From positions 4,125,977 through 4,189,976 of the forward strand of contig NC_018068.1 in NCBI RefSeq assembly GCF_000255115.2: a stretch of 64,000 nucleotides of DNA, read 5' to 3'. This document shows positions 42,655 to 54,700 of the stretch, piece after piece. This stretch comes from Desulfosporosinus acidiphilus SJ4 (GTDB lineage: Bacteria > Bacillota > Desulfitobacteriia > Desulfitobacteriales > Desulfitobacteriaceae). Position 1 is the stretch's first letter; every line of letters starts with the position of its first letter. A program made the translations under genes and the position numbers. The notes beneath the pieces were generated by a model that worked only from the letters and a program-made list of their open reading frames with translations, was not told where the DNA came from and did no database searches.

Positions 42655-43386
42655 TAAGTCCCCATAATGACCCAACACCAGCGTCAAGGCTGCTAAAGCC
42701 GCCGTTTCCGCTCTTAAAATCCGCGGACCCAACGAAACACTCTTGGCCCCCAGCTCCTCACAGGCTCTGGCAACCTCAGTTGCCTCAAACCCACCCTCGG
42801 GTCCAATCAAAATAGCTATCGGAAGTTCCGGATCAAACGTACTCAACACAGAAGCTAAACGCTGAGTCTTCTCTTCCTCATAGGGGATCAGCCATTGAGT
42901 CCCCTCAGGCAGTTCGTCCTTCAGATCTCCCCAATTGCAGACCGCCCCAATTCGAGGCTCTTTTACCCGGTGAGACTGCTTCGAAGCTTCTGAGGCAATT
43001 TTTTGCCAACGGGCAACTCGCTCCTGGGCCTTACTTCCCTCAAGCTGCATCACAGAACGTTTGGTGCGCAGGGGAATAAGCCCTTCCATACCAAGTTCTG
43101 TACCTTTCTGAATAACCCATTCCATTTTTTCACCTTTAGAAAGTCCTGCTACCACAAAAACAGACGTGTGCGCCTCAACATCGGGATGATCGCTGCTAAG
43201 AATTCGGCAAGTCACGCTTTTATCTTCGATTTTCAGAATCACACCCAAATATTCCATACCGCTGTTGTCATAGCCCAAAACTTTATCGCCGGGAGTAAGA
43301 CGAAGCACACGAACAAGATGATCCCGTTCCGTTCCTCGCAGCCAAAAAGCATTTTTACCTAGTTCTGTGATCTTAAACCGGTTCAT
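42649..43386 (-). CDS. rsmE: 16S rRNA (uracil1498-N3)-methyltransferase RsmE
   Basis: SPOUT-class methyltransferase (245 aa) modifying U1498 of 16S rRNA. N-terminal PUA-like domain ([18 protein letters not shown]), SPOUT knot with [15 protein letters not shown] and [22 protein letters not shown]. It overlaps the prmA 3' end by 14 bases, as is common (prmA-rsmE). The C-terminal codons and TGA stop coincide with the start of a large palindromic repeat. Confidence 0.96.
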   Translation of the reverse strand: MNRFKITELGKNAFWLRGTERDHLVRVLRLTPGDKVLGYDNSGMEYLGVILKIEDKSVTCRILSSDHPDVEAHTSVFVVAGLSKGEKMEWVIQKGTELGMEGLIPLRTKRSVMQLEGSKAQERVARWQKIASEASKQSHRVKEPRIGAVCNWGDLKDELPEGTQWLIPYEEEKTQRLASVLSTFDPELPIAILIGPEGGFEATEVARACEELGAKSVSLGPRILRAETAALAALTLVLGHYGDLG

Positions 43387-44314
43387 GATTAGCCCACCTT
43401 GCGCGAAATAGAATCCAGCCAGAATCTTCGACTCGTTCTAAGATTTCCAAACCGGCCTTTTTCATACCTTCCTCCACATCGAGAGCCCGATGTTCGATAA
43501 TTCCGGAGGCCAGGAATTCCCCTTCAGGGCTTAAGATTCTTTTAAGATCTTCGAGCAGCATTATAATTACGTCAGCAATGATGTTGGCAATGACTATTTC
43601 GGCCTGACCACTAAGAACCGTGCCCAAATCACCCCGCAAGACACGAACCTTTTCACTCACTTGATTCAAATCAACGTTTTCCTGAGCAACCCGAACTGCC
43701 ACTGAATCCAGATCCACAGCCTCAACCTCTGCCCCTAACTTCGCAGCAGCAATGGCTAAAATTCCAGAGCCCGTCCCTAAGTCAAAGACTTTTTGCCCCG
43801 GTTTGACAATAGTCTCCAAGGCTCGCAAACAAAGAGTCGTTGTCGGATGAGTACCTGTCCCAAACGCCATGCCGGGATCAAGTTCGAGCACGATGTCTTC
43901 CGGTGAAGGATTCACCTGTTCCCAGCTCGGCTTAATTAAAAATCTCTTGCCAATTCTCACAGGTTTAAAATATGCTTTCCAAGCTGTCGCCCAATCCTCT
44001 TCCTTCAGAGAAATCCCTTTAACTTGAACCACCCATTCAGGAAACCGTTCCAATAACTCCCGAATTCCGAGGTCAAGTTTTTCCAACTTGCCGGGCAGCT
44101 CATTGTCCTCAGGGAAGTAGCCTTTGACCACAGCAGTTCCTGTATATTCCACTTCACCAAAATCATGAAAATCCCAAGTCCCTGATTCTATGTATCCCCG
44201 TAAAATTTCCGGATCATCAACACTAACTCCCGGACATCCCAACTGATAAAAAAGATCGGCAACAATTTCTTCCCCTTCTGCAGAAATTGTCACCGCTACT
44301 TCACGCCAATCCAT
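43373..44314 (-). CDS. prmA: Ribosomal protein L11 methyltransferase
   Basis: A 313-aa SAM-dependent methyltransferase trimethylating L11. N-terminal substrate domain ([25 protein letters not shown]), then the Rossmann domain with [40 protein letters not shown] and [12 protein letters not shown]. Between dnaJ and rsmE in the conserved order. Confidence 0.97.
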   Translation of the reverse strand: MDWREVAVTISAEGEEIVADLFYQLGCPGVSVDDPEILRGYIESGTWDFHDFGEVEYTGTAVVKGYFPEDNELPGKLEKLDLGIRELLERFPEWVVQVKGISLKEEDWATAWKAYFKPVRIGKRFLIKPSWEQVNPSPEDIVLELDPGMAFGTGTHPTTTLCLRALETIVKPGQKVFDLGTGSGILAIAAAKLGAEVEAVDLDSVAVRVAQENVDLNQVSEKVRVLRGDLGTVLSGQAEIVIANIIADVIIMLLEDLKRILSPEGEFLASGIIEHRALDVEEGMKKAGLEILERVEDSGWILFRARWANHEPV

Positions 44315-44340
44315 GGTTATGCTCCTTTAATCTCTATTAA

Positions 44341-45964
<1,624 letters not shown>

Positions 45965-47803
45965 CTATTTATCCTTATCAACCTCAGTAAACTCAGCATC
46001 TACAACGTCATCGTCTTTTTTAGAAGCTCCTTGTTCGCCAGGTTGAGCACCTGCATTTTGAGCATTCGCAGCTTGTTGCTGATACATCTTCTCAATATAC
46101 GGGTGAAGCACTTTAGTCAAAGCCTCAGTTTTAGCGTTGATCTCGTCGATGTTGTCCGAAGCAGCGGCGGTCTTAAGTTCTTCAAGGGCTTTCTTGATAC
46201 TATCAAGTTCTCCGGCGTCACCTTTGCCTTCAAAATCCTTCAAAGTTTTTTCAGTTTGATAAACCATCGAATCGGCTTGGTTTTTAGCATCGATCAAATC
46301 TTTACGCTTTTTATCTTCTTCTGCATGAAGTTCAGCGTCTTTCTTCATTTTCTCGATGTCATCTTTGGAGAGCCCTGTCGAAGAAGTGATTGTAACCTTT
46401 TGTTCATTCCCCGTTGCCGTATCTTTAGCAGAAACGTGGACAATACCGTTGGCATCAATATCAAATTTCACTTCAATTTGTGGAATGCCGCGGGGTGCCG
46501 GTGGAATCCCTGTGAGTTGGAAACGGCCCAGAGTTTTGTTATAACTGGCCATTTCACGTTCCCCTTGCAGTACGTGAATGTCAACGGAAGTTTGGTTATC
46601 AGCCGCCGTGGAGAAGACTTGGGATTTCGTTGTCGGAATGGTGGTATTACGGTCGATAATTCTTGTGAATACACCGCCAAGAGTTTCGATACCTAAGGAC
46701 AGCGGGGTAACATCCAAAAGGATCATGTCTTTAACTTCACCGCTGAGTACACCGCCTTGAATAGATGCACCCATAGCAACAACTTCATCCGGATTAACAC
46801 CTTTGTGAGGCTCTTTGCCGCTCAATTTGCGAATGGCCTCTTGCACAGAAGGTATACGGGTCGAGCCGCCGACTAAAATGATTTGATCGATATTGTTCCA
46901 AGAGAGTTTCGCATCTTCAAGAGCTTGGCGGGTAGGTCCAACAGTAGCTTCCACCAGATCAGCAATAATCTCTTCGAATTTAGCCCGGGTAATGTTCATA
47001 TCTAAGTGCTGCGGACCTTGCTCAGTCATTGTAATAAAGGGGAGATTGACATTGGATGTTGTTACACCGGAAAGCTCAATTTTAGCCTTTTCAGCAGCTT
47101 CTTTCAAACGCTGCAGGGCAACACGATCTTTCGATAAGTCTACGCCATTGCTTTTCTTGTATTCAGCGACCATATAATCAATTAAACGTTGGTCGAAGTC
47201 ATCGCCGCCTAAATGGTTATTACCGCTGGTTGCTTTTACTTCAACCATCCCTTGACTTAATTCCAGGATGGAAACGTCGAAAGTTCCGCCACCAAGGTCA
47301 TAGACCAAAACAGTTTGATCATGTTCTTTGTCCAAGCCATAAGCCAAAGCTGCAGCAGTCGGTTCATTGATAATCCGCAAAACTTCCAAACCGGCAATAG
47401 CTCCGGCATCTTTTGTCGCTTGGCGCTGAGCGTCCGTAAAGTACGCCGGGACTGTAATAACTGCTTTGCTTACAGTTTGCCCGAGATAAGCTTCGGCATC
47501 TGTCTTTAATTTTTGCAGAATCATGGCCGAAATTTCTTGGGGGCTGTAGGATTTATCATCAATTTTAACTTTATAGTCAGAACCCATATGACGTTTGATA
47601 GAAATCACTGTTTTGTCAGGATTAGAGACAGACTGACGCTTAGCAACCTGGCCTACCAGACGTTCTCCTGTTTTAGAAAAACCCACTACTGAGGGAGTTG
47701 TACGATTTCCTTCAGCGTTTGGAATAACAACAGCCTCTCCGCCTTCCATAACAGATACGCAAGAGTTTGTAGTTCCTAAGTCAATACCAATAACTTTACT
47801 CAT
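45965..47803 (-). CDS. dnaK: Chaperone DnaK (Hsp70)
   Basis: A 612-aa ATP-dependent chaperone. N-terminal ATPase ([48 protein letters not shown]), substrate-binding domain ([17 protein letters not shown]), helical lid and the acidic tail [13 protein letters not shown] characteristic of DnaK. Belongs to the hrcA-grpE-dnaK-dnaJ heat-shock operon under HrcA/CIRCE. Normal length. Confidence 0.98.
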   Translation of the reverse strand: MSKVIGIDLGTTNSCVSVMEGGEAVVIPNAEGNRTTPSVVGFSKTGERLVGQVAKRQSVSNPDKTVISIKRHMGSDYKVKIDDKSYSPQEISAMILQKLKTDAEAYLGQTVSKAVITVPAYFTDAQRQATKDAGAIAGLEVLRIINEPTAAALAYGLDKEHDQTVLVYDLGGGTFDVSILELSQGMVEVKATSGNNHLGGDDFDQRLIDYMVAEYKKSNGVDLSKDRVALQRLKEAAEKAKIELSGVTTSNVNLPFITMTEQGPQHLDMNITRAKFEEIIADLVEATVGPTRQALEDAKLSWNNIDQIILVGGSTRIPSVQEAIRKLSGKEPHKGVNPDEVVAMGASIQGGVLSGEVKDMILLDVTPLSLGIETLGGVFTRIIDRNTTIPTTKSQVFSTAADNQTSVDIHVLQGEREMASYNKTLGRFQLTGIPPAPRGIPQIEVKFDIDANGIVHVSAKDTATGNEQKVTITSSTGLSKDDIEKMKKDAELHAEEDKKRKDLIDAKNQADSMVYQTEKTLKDFEGKGDAGELDSIKKALEELKTAAASDNIDEINAKTEALTKVLHPYIEKMYQQQAANAQNAGAQPGEQGASKKDDDVVDAEFTEVDKDK

Positions 47804-47833
47804 AACAAAATTCCTCCTTCAATTCATAACTCG

Positions 47834-48436
47834 CTAATTCGAAACTTTAACCATCGAGGGGCGCAATACTTTTTCCTTTAAGAAATAACCTTTTTGCAAT
47901 TCTTCCACAACTGTATTTTCAGGATGCTCTTCAGATTCAACCCTCAAAACAGCCTCATGGAGATTCGGATCAAAAGGCTGACCAACACACTCCATAGGTT
48001 TCAACCCTATTTTACCCAAAGTTGTTTGCATCTGGCGAAGAATCATCTCAACGCCTTGTGAAAAAGCTGTTATATCAGGATTATTTTGAGTCGAACACAT
48101 AGCCCGTTCGAAATTATCCAACACCGGCAGCAACTCACCCACAAGTTGTTCAGAGGCATATTTAGTGATTTCAGTTTTTTCCTTTTGAGTTCTCCTTCTA
48201 TAGTTGTCGAACTCCGCCTGCAAGCGCATCAATCGATCGTAATAATCATCTGCCTTAGCCTTGGCCTGTGTAAGTTCAGCTTCCAAAGTCAAGATTTTCT
48301 CAGCAGGATCCATATCCTTCTTGTCTGAATTATCTTCACCTGGGATAGATTCCCCAGAGCTGCCTGCTTCATCGCCCATATACTCCTCGTTCACCTTAGA
48401 TGTTTGATTCTTAAGATTTTCTTCCTTTTTTTGCAT
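47834..48436 (-). CDS. grpE: Nucleotide exchange factor GrpE
   Basis: A 200-aa DnaK nucleotide-exchange factor. Acidic low-complexity N terminus, long coiled coil (ILTLEAELTQAKAKADDYYDRLMRLQAEFDNYRRRTQKEK) and beta-wing domain ending LKEKVLRPSMVKVS. ATG 48436 has AGGTGAT eight bases upstream; the TTG at 48445 is less likely. Second gene of the hrcA operon. Confidence 0.96.
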   Translation of the reverse strand: MQKKEENLKNQTSKVNEEYMGDEAGSSGESIPGEDNSDKKDMDPAEKILTLEAELTQAKAKADDYYDRLMRLQAEFDNYRRRTQKEKTEITKYASEQLVGELLPVLDNFERAMCSTQNNPDITAFSQGVEMILRQMQTTLGKIGLKPMECVGQPFDPNLHEAVLRVESEEHPENTVVEELQKGYFLKEKVLRPSMVKVSN

Positions 48437-48499
48437 TATCCACAATCACCTCACGTACTCTCGTTATATTTAGAATGAACCAAAGGTTCATACATCGCT

Positions 48500-49540
48500 T
48501 TAGAAACTGCGCGGTTTACCCCGCGCCAGCACATCTGTTAGACTTTTAGTCATAAAGTCCACAATCGCAATCACCTTGGCATAATCCATTCTCGTAGGTC
48601 CCAAGACTCCAACAGCCCCAATGGTCTTACCATTCACCTTGTAAGTCGCCGAAATTACGCTGCAATCCCGGAATTCCTTCAGAGTATTCTCTCCACCAAT
48701 AGTTACATTTAACCCTTCCTGCCGCGGAAGCAGGAGTTTCTTAAGAGGTTCATTTTCCTCAAACACCTTGAACAAACTTTTTACTTTATCTAAATCCCGA
48801 AATTCGGGCTGATTCAGCATGTTAAGGGTCCCGCCCAAATAAATGCGTTCATCTTCCTCGTTGTCATCTAAGATCGCATCGAGCATTTCCAAGGCATTAT
48901 CAATCAAACGCCGCTGGCGGGATAGTTCACTGTAGATCTCATGCAACATACTTCGTTTAACTTGGTTTAAAGAATACCCCTTCATTTTTTGGTTAAAAAC
49001 ATCGGCAACCTTTTGTAGATCCTCTGCAGTAATGTCTTCACCCACATTGACAATGTGATTTTCCACAACACCATTTTCTTTAACGATCACCATAATAACC
49101 TGACCCGGCCGATACGGCAGAAAATGCATCTTACCAAAGGCACTTTTCCCTTTTTGCGGACCAAGGACTATACTGGTCAGACTTGTCAGCTCCGAGAGTA
49201 ATTTGCTGGTATGGGTCACCACTTCTTGAATTTCGCAAATCTTTTTCGTGCTTTCCCGTTCGATAATTTCCTTATCCTCATTACTGAGGGTTTGAGCATC
49301 CATCAACCAATCAACAAAATATCGATAACCGGCATCCGAAGGAATACGTCCGGCAGACGTATAGGGTTGCTCAATCAAACCCAACTCCTCCAAATCCGAC
49401 ATCTCATTGCGAATTGTAGCCGGAGAAACTCCTAAATCAAACTTTCGAGCAATAGTTCGCGAACCAACTGGTTCAGCGGTAGCAATATAATCCTGAACAA
49501 TCGCTCGAAGAATCTTTCGTTTACGCTCATCCATTTCCAT
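48500..49540 (-). CDS. hrcA: Heat-inducible transcription repressor HrcA
   Basis: A 346-aa repressor of class I heat-shock genes. N-terminal winged HTH (RKRKILRAIVQDYIATAEPVGSRTIARKFDLGVSPATIRNEMSDLEELGLIEQP), followed by a GAF-like effector/dimerisation domain. It binds the CIRCE element located 50 bases upstream of its own start and is stabilised by GroE. First gene of hrcA-grpE-dnaK-dnaJ. Confidence 0.97.
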   Translation of the reverse strand: MEMDERKRKILRAIVQDYIATAEPVGSRTIARKFDLGVSPATIRNEMSDLEELGLIEQPYTSAGRIPSDAGYRYFVDWLMDAQTLSNEDKEIIERESTKKICEIQEVVTHTSKLLSELTSLTSIVLGPQKGKSAFGKMHFLPYRPGQVIMVIVKENGVVENHIVNVGEDITAEDLQKVADVFNQKMKGYSLNQVKRSMLHEIYSELSRQRRLIDNALEMLDAILDDNEEDERIYLGGTLNMLNQPEFRDLDKVKSLFKVFEENEPLKKLLLPRQEGLNVTIGGENTLKEFRDCSVISATYKVNGKTIGAVGVLGPTRMDYAKVIAIVDFMTKSLTDVLARGKPRSF

Positions 49541-49589
49541 CTAATGCTTCCCGCCTTTCCACTTTAGCCTTTCCTTCATTCTGTGGTTG

Positions 49590-49616
49590 TTAGCACTCTC
49601 CTCTAATGAGTGCTAA
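49590..49616. promoter_or_regulatory. CIRCE operator
   Basis: TTAGCACTC (49590-49598), nine bases, GAGTGCTAA (49608-49616): a perfect CIRCE inverted repeat, the HrcA binding site, just downstream of the promoter. Confidence 0.98.
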
Positions 49617-49630
49617 CATTTTATGTCTTC

Positions 49631-49659
49631 ACATTACCACGCTCTTAAATCTTTGTCAA
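49631..49659 (-). promoter_or_regulatory. Sigma-A promoter of the hrcA operon
   Basis: Minus-strand TTGACA (49659-49654), 17 bases, TAATGT (49636-49631). CIRCE overlaps the expected transcription start, so HrcA blocks initiation. Confidence 0.85.
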
Positions 49660-49869
49660 GAATCATTTCATATAATATGCCCTGTTAATTAGAAGAACTT
49701 TCTATGTAATTTAGAAACTAAAAATACCCCCTAAACTGAGACGCGAAAGAACCTATGTATCACTTAAAATCCCCTTCTAGCGGTCCTCACATCCATCATC
49801 TCTCACTGTCAGTCAAAGACACTGAAGTCCGTGATCTTTAGGTTCCATACTAAACTCCATAAACAGCCC
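49660..49869. other. Intergenic region upstream of hrcA promoter
   Basis: About 210 bases between the hrcA promoter and the repeat cluster. No gene or structure was recognised. Confidence 0.4.
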
Positions 49870-50010
49870 TCCATTGTGAGTCTCAGTGCCTCTCAACTCA
49901 CACCAGACGGCGCACATGAAATGTGCCATCTCCCAAGCCCTCCCTGTGAGTCTCACTGCCTCTCAACTCGCACTTGACGCCGCACATGAAATGTGCCGTC
50001 TCCCAAGCTC
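49870..50010. repeat. 70-bp tandem duplication carrying small palindromes
   Basis: Two direct copies at an offset of 70 bases (TGTGAGTCTCAGTGCC at 49875; TGTGAGTCTCACTGCC at 49945). Each ends in a GACGG/CCGTC palindrome (49906-49930 and 49976-50000) followed by TCCCAAGC. Confidence 0.9.
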
Positions 50011-50140
50011 TCTCTTACCTTTATCCTCCATCCACTGCTATTAACTCTAACTCTCAAAAACCTTCAAGAAAAGAAGGCAAAGATTTTCATAAAACCTTCA
50101 ATAATAGGGAACCATTCATCGTCAGCGCTCTGTGACCAAA
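50011..50140. other. Intergenic spacer in repeat cluster
   Basis: About 130 bases without recognised features between the tandem duplication and the ACCGTCC stem-loop. Confidence 0.4.
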
Positions 50141-50171
50141 GCGTGTCACAAGGACCGTCCCCTTGACGCAC
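50141..50171. repeat. ACCGTCC stem-loop repeat, copy 6
   Basis: GCGTGTCACAAGG-ACCGTCC-CCTTGACGCAC. The left and right arms pair well. Confidence 0.8.
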
Positions 50172-50194
50172 TCTCGCACCCCCGACCCAAGCTA

Positions 50195-50219
50195 GACGGT
50201 GCACATAAAATGTGCCGTC
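50195..50219. repeat. Small GACGG/CCGTC palindrome, copy 5
   Basis: GACGGTGCACAT-AAA-ATGTGCCGTC (copies 3 and 4 are inside the 49870-50010 duplication). Confidence 0.85.
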
Positions 50220-50297
50220 ACCCCAGTTCCCTATTGTCTTCTTAACCGGGCCCCCAATCTCTTCTTACACGTCCCCCGTCCCCCAAGCCCGGACGCA

Positions 50298-50504
50298 GTG
50301 TGAAACGAGCGCGAGGGCTTTACGGGAGCAGCCCAGCAAACTTCCGTTCCAGCGACCGACCCCAGACACGGGGCGGCGCATAGGACGTGCGCCGCCGCCA
50401 TAGCGCCATGGATGGCGCTTATGGTGGGAACCCCGCTCCCCATAGCCAGTCGCTGGAACGGTTAGTTTGCTCTGCGAACGTACGACCCGAGCACTTGTTC
50501 ACAC
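50298..50504 (-). repeat. Large palindromic repeat D (overlaps hemW stop)
   Basis: About 207 bp. Outer arms GTGTGAAACGAGCGCGAGG (50298) against CCGAGCACTTGTTCACAC (to 50504); second arms AGCAAACTTCCGTTCCAGCG (50335) / CGCTGGAACGGTTAGTTTGC; inner GGCGGCGCA / TGCGCCGCC and AGCGCCAT / ATGGCGCT. The hemW stop codon (50499-50501) is inside the outer arm. Confidence 0.9.
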
Positions 50505-51710
50505 AAAGTCTTTTAAAATCCCATTCGCTACAAACGAATACTTAGAATTCAAGCACAAACTATCACCATTTATTTCAAAAAAATCCCCATACTGATAGCG
50601 TTCCAATACATTCCCATAAATATCCCTAAGATCAACGCCAAAATCCTCACGAAACTGCGAGAAGCTGACTCCCTCTCGCAGCCGCAGCCCCAAAATCATA
50701 CGTTCAGCCATGCAATCCTTGAGAGATAACACTTCTTTACCATCGTCATCAAGGGGCTCCCGTCCCTCGAAAAGACTTGTATAATAAGCCCGCACATCTT
50801 CCACATTCTTTTGCCGGACTCGCTTAAGACATGAAACCCCGCCCGGACCCATACCTATATAATCCTTCCCTCGCCAATACCCTAAATTATGTCGGCACTC
50901 AAAGCCCGGAAGTGAAAAATTCGACGTCTCATACTGGATGTAGCCATCGTTTTCCAAACGTTTCACAACCCATTCCTGCATCTCCGCCTGGAGATCATCG
51001 TCGGGCAAGTCCCGGTCTTTCTCGGAAATTGTCTTTCTCAAAAATTCATCTTTGATTTCCGCGCCCCCTATTAAGCTTGAGTTCTCTGGGACTTCTCGAA
51101 AGCGATCATACAATGGAGTCCCTTCCTCTAACATTAACCCATAGAGTGAAAGATGTTCCGGCTTATAAGCTAAGGCTTCTTCAATGGAAGTCTTCCATGA
51201 GATCATATCTTGCCCGGGAAGTCCGAACATTAAATCCAAATTCAAGTTCGAAAACCCCGCCTCTCGCAAAAACCTCACTGCATCTCGAGCCTGTTGAGCG
51301 CTGTGAAAACGCCCGACATTTCTTAAAAGCCTATCATCAAAGGCTTGAACCCCCAGAGAAAAACGGTTAATTCCATATTTCCGTATGATAGTGATCTTCT
51401 CACGAGTAAGAGTTCCGGGATTTCCTTCCACTGTCTTTTCGGCTCTCTCTTCAAAAGCGAAGTTTTGAGTGATCAATATCATAAGCCGCTCAAGATTTTC
51501 AGCAGTTAACACCGTCGGCGTCCCCCCTCCGATAAAAAGAGAAGATACCCCTTGCGGAGCATCTTTTCGACGCCCGGCCACTTCAAGTGCCAGGCCTTCT
51601 AAATACAAGGCTATAAGGTCCCCCGGGACATCCTTCAGCGTATGAGAATAGAACGCACAATAATCACACTTCTGAATACAAAAGGGAACATGAACATATA
51701 GAGAAGGCAT
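50499..51710 (-). CDS. hemW: HemW-family radical SAM protein (heme chaperone)
   Basis: A 403-aa radical-SAM protein related to coproporphyrinogen III oxidase HemN; HemW members bind haem and deliver it. MPSLYVHVPFCIQKCDYCAFYSH carries the CxxxCxxC cluster, followed by SSLFIGGGTPTVL, RFSLGVQAFDDRLLRNVGR and NLDLMFGLPGQ. The C-terminal HemN domain (NLGYWRGKDYIGMGPGGVS) is present. The usual lepA-hemW-hrcA order is kept. Stop codon overlaps repeat D. Confidence 0.93.
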   Translation of the reverse strand: MPSLYVHVPFCIQKCDYCAFYSHTLKDVPGDLIALYLEGLALEVAGRRKDAPQGVSSLFIGGGTPTVLTAENLERLMILITQNFAFEERAEKTVEGNPGTLTREKITIIRKYGINRFSLGVQAFDDRLLRNVGRFHSAQQARDAVRFLREAGFSNLNLDLMFGLPGQDMISWKTSIEEALAYKPEHLSLYGLMLEEGTPLYDRFREVPENSSLIGGAEIKDEFLRKTISEKDRDLPDDDLQAEMQEWVVKRLENDGYIQYETSNFSLPGFECRHNLGYWRGKDYIGMGPGGVSCLKRVRQKNVEDVRAYYTSLFEGREPLDDDGKEVLSLKDCMAERMILGLRLREGVSFSQFREDFGVDLRDIYGNVLERYQYGDFFEINGDSLCLNSKYSFVANGILKDFV

Positions 51711-51870
51711 AACGAGGATATCTCTCCTTTATATTTCAATCCGGAACGCCTTTAATATCTGACCAGCTTACAACGGAAAGGCGCATCCTACCATATTGGG
51801 GGCATTTTGAATCAAAGCTAATTGTGCCCCAAAGTTCCGAGTTCCCAAAGATCTTAACGACCTTTGAAAG

Positions 51871-51941
51871 GGAGGCAGCTTCGCCCACAAGAGAGAACTC
51901 ATTGCATGGAGAGGCGGTAAAGCTCACAAAGCTCTTGTGGG
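51871..51941. repeat. Gene-end repeat family 2, copy 1 (3' of lepA)
   Basis: A ~60-bp block beginning GGAGGCAGCTTCGCCCACAA and including CATTGCATGGAGAGGCGGTAAAGC is nearly identical to 55691-55750. Here it is bounded by a 10-bp inverted repeat CCCACAAGAG (51884) / CTCTTGTGGG (to 51941). It lies about 20 bases after the lepA stop on the minus strand. Confidence 0.85.
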
Positions 51942-51961
51942 GAAAGAGGAGCCGTGACCAT

Positions 51962-53767
51962 TTAATCCTCAATCTTTAATACAGCCATAAAAGCGTCTTG
52001 GGGAATTTCAACATTTCCCACCTGTTTCATCCGTTTCTTCCCGGCTTTTTGTTTCTCCAGAAGTTTTCGTTTTCGGGAAATATCTCCGCCATAACATTTG
52101 GCTAGGACATCTTTTCTCATGGCCCGAACCGTTTCCCGGGCAATGACCCGATTTCCGATGACGGACTGAATCGGAATCTCAAACATCTGTCTTGGAATAA
52201 TCCCCTGCAGCTTCTCTACCAGTTTTCTGCCCCGGTTATAGGATTTGGACTTATGAACAATGAAGGAAAGGGCATCTACCATTTCACCATTAAGAAGAAT
52301 ATCAATTTTGACCAAATCCGATTCTTTATACCCGGATAGCTCATAATCCAGGGACGCATATCCTTTGGTCCTGGATTTCAATTCATCAAAATAGTCAAAG
52401 ACAATTTCACTGAGGGGAAGCTCGTAAACTAACTTCACCCGGTTCTTCGACACATAATCCATAGCCACATAGGTCCCGCGTTTTTCCTGATTTAATTCCA
52501 TAATGGCTCCCACATACTCGGACGGAACCAAAATCGTCGCCTTAACGACAGGCTCGGCAATACTGGCAATTTGATCAACAGCGGGAAGATTCGAAGGATT
52601 ATCGATATCCAATACTTCTCCAATAATAGTTGTTACTTTGTAGATAACACTCGGTGCTGTAGTTATAAGATTTAAATCATATTCTCTTTCCAGCCGTTCC
52701 TGAATGATCTCCATATGGAGCAATCCTAAAAATCCGCAGCGAAAGCCAAATCCTAAAGCAGCTGAGGTTTCCGGTTCAAAGACTAGACTGGCATCATTTA
52801 AATGAAGTTTTTCTAATGAATCCCGCAAGCGATTGTAATCGTTCGTCTCCACCGGGTAAAGACCGCAAAACACCATCGGAGTGGACTTTCGATAGCCCGG
52901 CAGGGGTTCGGCGGCAGGACGTTCGGCATCGGTAATCGTATCTCCAACTTGAGTGTCTTTAACATTTTTAATACTTGCCGCAATAAAGCCAACCTGGCCC
53001 GCTTTAAGTTCATCCACAATTTTCATCGCAGGCGTAAAAACACCCACTTCGGTCACTTCGAATTCCTTCCCGGTAGACATCATCTTCATGGTCGTGCCTT
53101 TGGATACCCGTCCCTCAACAATTCGCACATAAGAGATTGCTCCCTTATAGGCATCAAACTTCGAGTCAAAAATCAAGGCTTGCAAAGCAGCCTGATCATC
53201 CCCTTGGGGAGCAGGAACCATAGTCACAATTCTCTCCAGAATCTCCTCCACACCGGTTCCCACCTTAGCGGAAGCTAAGATGGCATCACTGGCATCGAGT
53301 CCGATTACATCTTCGATTTCTTGCTGAACCCGCTCAGGTTCTGCACTGGGAAGATCAATTTTATTAATTACCGGAATAATTTCCAGATTGTTTTCTAAGG
53401 CCAGATAAACATTCGCCAAAGTCTGCGCTTCAATCCCCTGAACCGCATCAACCACCAGCAAGGCTCCTTCACAGGCCGCCAAACTTCTGGACACCTCATA
53501 GGTAAAATCGACATGCCCGGGCGTATCGATAAGATTTAACTCGTAAACCTCACCATCTTTGGCTTTATAACTCAACCGTACGGCCTGAAGTTTTATCGTA
53601 ATTCCCCGTTCACGCTCCAAGTCCATGGAATCGAGAACTTGTTCTTCCATTTCCCGTTTACTAAGAGCCCCGGTATATTCAATCAGTCGATCCGCTAATG
53701 TCGATTTGCCATGATCAATATGCGCAATAATGGAAAAGTTACGAATACGTTGTGAAGCCTGTGCCAA
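51962..53767 (-). CDS. lepA: Elongation factor 4 (LepA)
   Basis: A ~601-aa ribosome-associated GTPase that back-translocates stalled ribosomes and assists 30S biogenesis. G1 [46 protein letters not shown], then EF-G-like domains and the LepA C-terminal domain ending [23 protein letters not shown]. The frame opens at ATG 53782, but AGGGGGAAGACC precedes TTG 53767 at ideal spacing, so TTG is preferred. First gene of the lepA-hemW-hrcA series; the spacer to hemW carries repeat family 2. Confidence 0.96.
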   Translation of the reverse strand: MAQASQRIRNFSIIAHIDHGKSTLADRLIEYTGALSKREMEEQVLDSMDLERERGITIKLQAVRLSYKAKDGEVYELNLIDTPGHVDFTYEVSRSLAACEGALLVVDAVQGIEAQTLANVYLALENNLEIIPVINKIDLPSAEPERVQQEIEDVIGLDASDAILASAKVGTGVEEILERIVTMVPAPQGDDQAALQALIFDSKFDAYKGAISYVRIVEGRVSKGTTMKMMSTGKEFEVTEVGVFTPAMKIVDELKAGQVGFIAASIKNVKDTQVGDTITDAERPAAEPLPGYRKSTPMVFCGLYPVETNDYNRLRDSLEKLHLNDASLVFEPETSAALGFGFRCGFLGLLHMEIIQERLEREYDLNLITTAPSVIYKVTTIIGEVLDIDNPSNLPAVDQIASIAEPVVKATILVPSEYVGAIMELNQEKRGTYVAMDYVSKNRVKLVYELPLSEIVFDYFDELKSRTKGYASLDYELSGYKESDLVKIDILLNGEMVDALSFIVHKSKSYNRGRKLVEKLQGIIPRQMFEIPIQSVIGNRVIARETVRAMRKDVLAKCYGGDISRKRKLLEKQKAGKKRMKQVGNVEIPQDAFMAVLKIED

Positions 53768-53782
53768 GGTCTTCCCCCTCAT

Positions 53783-54193
53783 TTCTATACTTTGACGTAA
53801 TATTTAATATTCCGAGAGATGCTATCCTAAACATAAAGTATATCAGATATTGAGGGAATTCCGCAAGAATCGCCTAATCAACCTCCTTGTCAGAAGCTGC
53901 AAGAAGCTGCAAGGGGGTGTCCCACCTATGCACCTGGAAATTATCGAATAAACCTAAGCTGTTAAAAGGAATAAATTGAACGAGCTTATGGGCAAATTAA
54001 GCCTAAGCTTACCGAAAGTAACAATTTTTACCGGAGTTAAGTTAATGATCTCTTTGCCCCGGAATTTAAAGACGCTATCGTTATCGACCCGTCCCCAGTC
54101 AGTGCAAATTTACGTTCAAATCCCGCAACATTTACCGGGATAATGAATTAATACGTCAACTATTTGCCGATTAAAACAAGGAGGGAAACTATT
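53783..54193. other. Divergent lepA/CMD intergenic region
   Basis: About 410 bases. It includes a short imperfect duplication (AGAAGCTGCA twice near 53894). An open stretch at 54041-54151 (VNDLFAPEFKDAIVIDP) could be a decayed fragment of an ABC substrate-binding protein gene. No intact gene, promoter or structured RNA was recognised. Confidence 0.35.
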
Positions 54194-54544
54194 TTGGAAG
54201 ATTATTTCGATAACCTGGACACAATTGAAAAAAACCTGAAGTATTTTACAACAACCCATGAAAATCTCTATCAGGCCTACGAAAACTATGGCAAATTGGT
54301 CCATGAATCAGGCCCCCTTGATCAAAAAACCTGTTGGTTAATTAAAGTAGCCTTATCAACGGAGTGCCAATACCCCTATGCTTTAAGAACACATATCCTA
54401 AAAGCGCTGACGAGCGGCTGTACGGAAGAGGAAATCGAGCATGCCATTATGTTGGTAGCCCCTACAGCCGGATTTCCTAAAACAATGTTTGGCATATTAG
54501 CCTTGAGAAATGTTTTAGATGAACTCGACAAAAATACACAGTGA
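54194..54544 (+). CDS. Carboxymuconolactone decarboxylase (AhpD-like) family protein
   Basis: A 117-aa all-helical CMD-family protein (LDQKTCWLIKVALSTECQYPYALRTHILKALTSGCTEEEIEHAIML). It has one Cys in TECQYPYALRTH, but the CxxC-xxxH redox triad of AhpD is not intact, so peroxidase-reductase activity is doubtful. TTG start at 54194 with AAGGAGGGAAACTATT upstream; a TTG at 54164 is in frame but has no ribosome site. Single plus-strand gene between lepA and the formate dehydrogenase fragment. Function unknown. Confidence 0.82.
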   Translation: MEDYFDNLDTIEKNLKYFTTTHENLYQAYENYGKLVHESGPLDQKTCWLIKVALSTECQYPYALRTHILKALTSGCTEEEIEHAIMLVAPTAGFPKTMFGILALRNVLDELDKNTQ

Positions 54545-54581
54545 AATCAGAGATTGAATAATTTAAAAGAACGGATTTCGA

Positions 54582-54700
54582 TTATTTCTTAAATACTAAA
54601 AGTCCGATACAGCCTACTGTTAACGTTACAAAGATAACAGTTAAGAAAAATAAAAATGACTCCAGTGTGTGCGGCAGTAATAAAGCCCCTAGGCCAGTGA
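54582..54700 (-). pseudogene. Frame-shifted membrane-segment tail after fdhA fragment
   Basis: In a different minus-strand frame, overlapping the end of the fdhA fragment, a coding-like stretch reads GLGALLLPHTLESFLFFLTV and continues through a clear membrane span to GLLVFKK and a TAA (54582-54584). No start codon follows the upstream in-frame stop. It looks like the 3' end of a lost membrane-protein gene joined to the truncated fdhA by deletion. Confidence 0.4.

Noticed and set aside
51736-51972. 78-codon minus-strand ORF after lepA
   Set aside because: It begins inside lepA and runs through repeat family 2; no ribosome site and no conservation signal.
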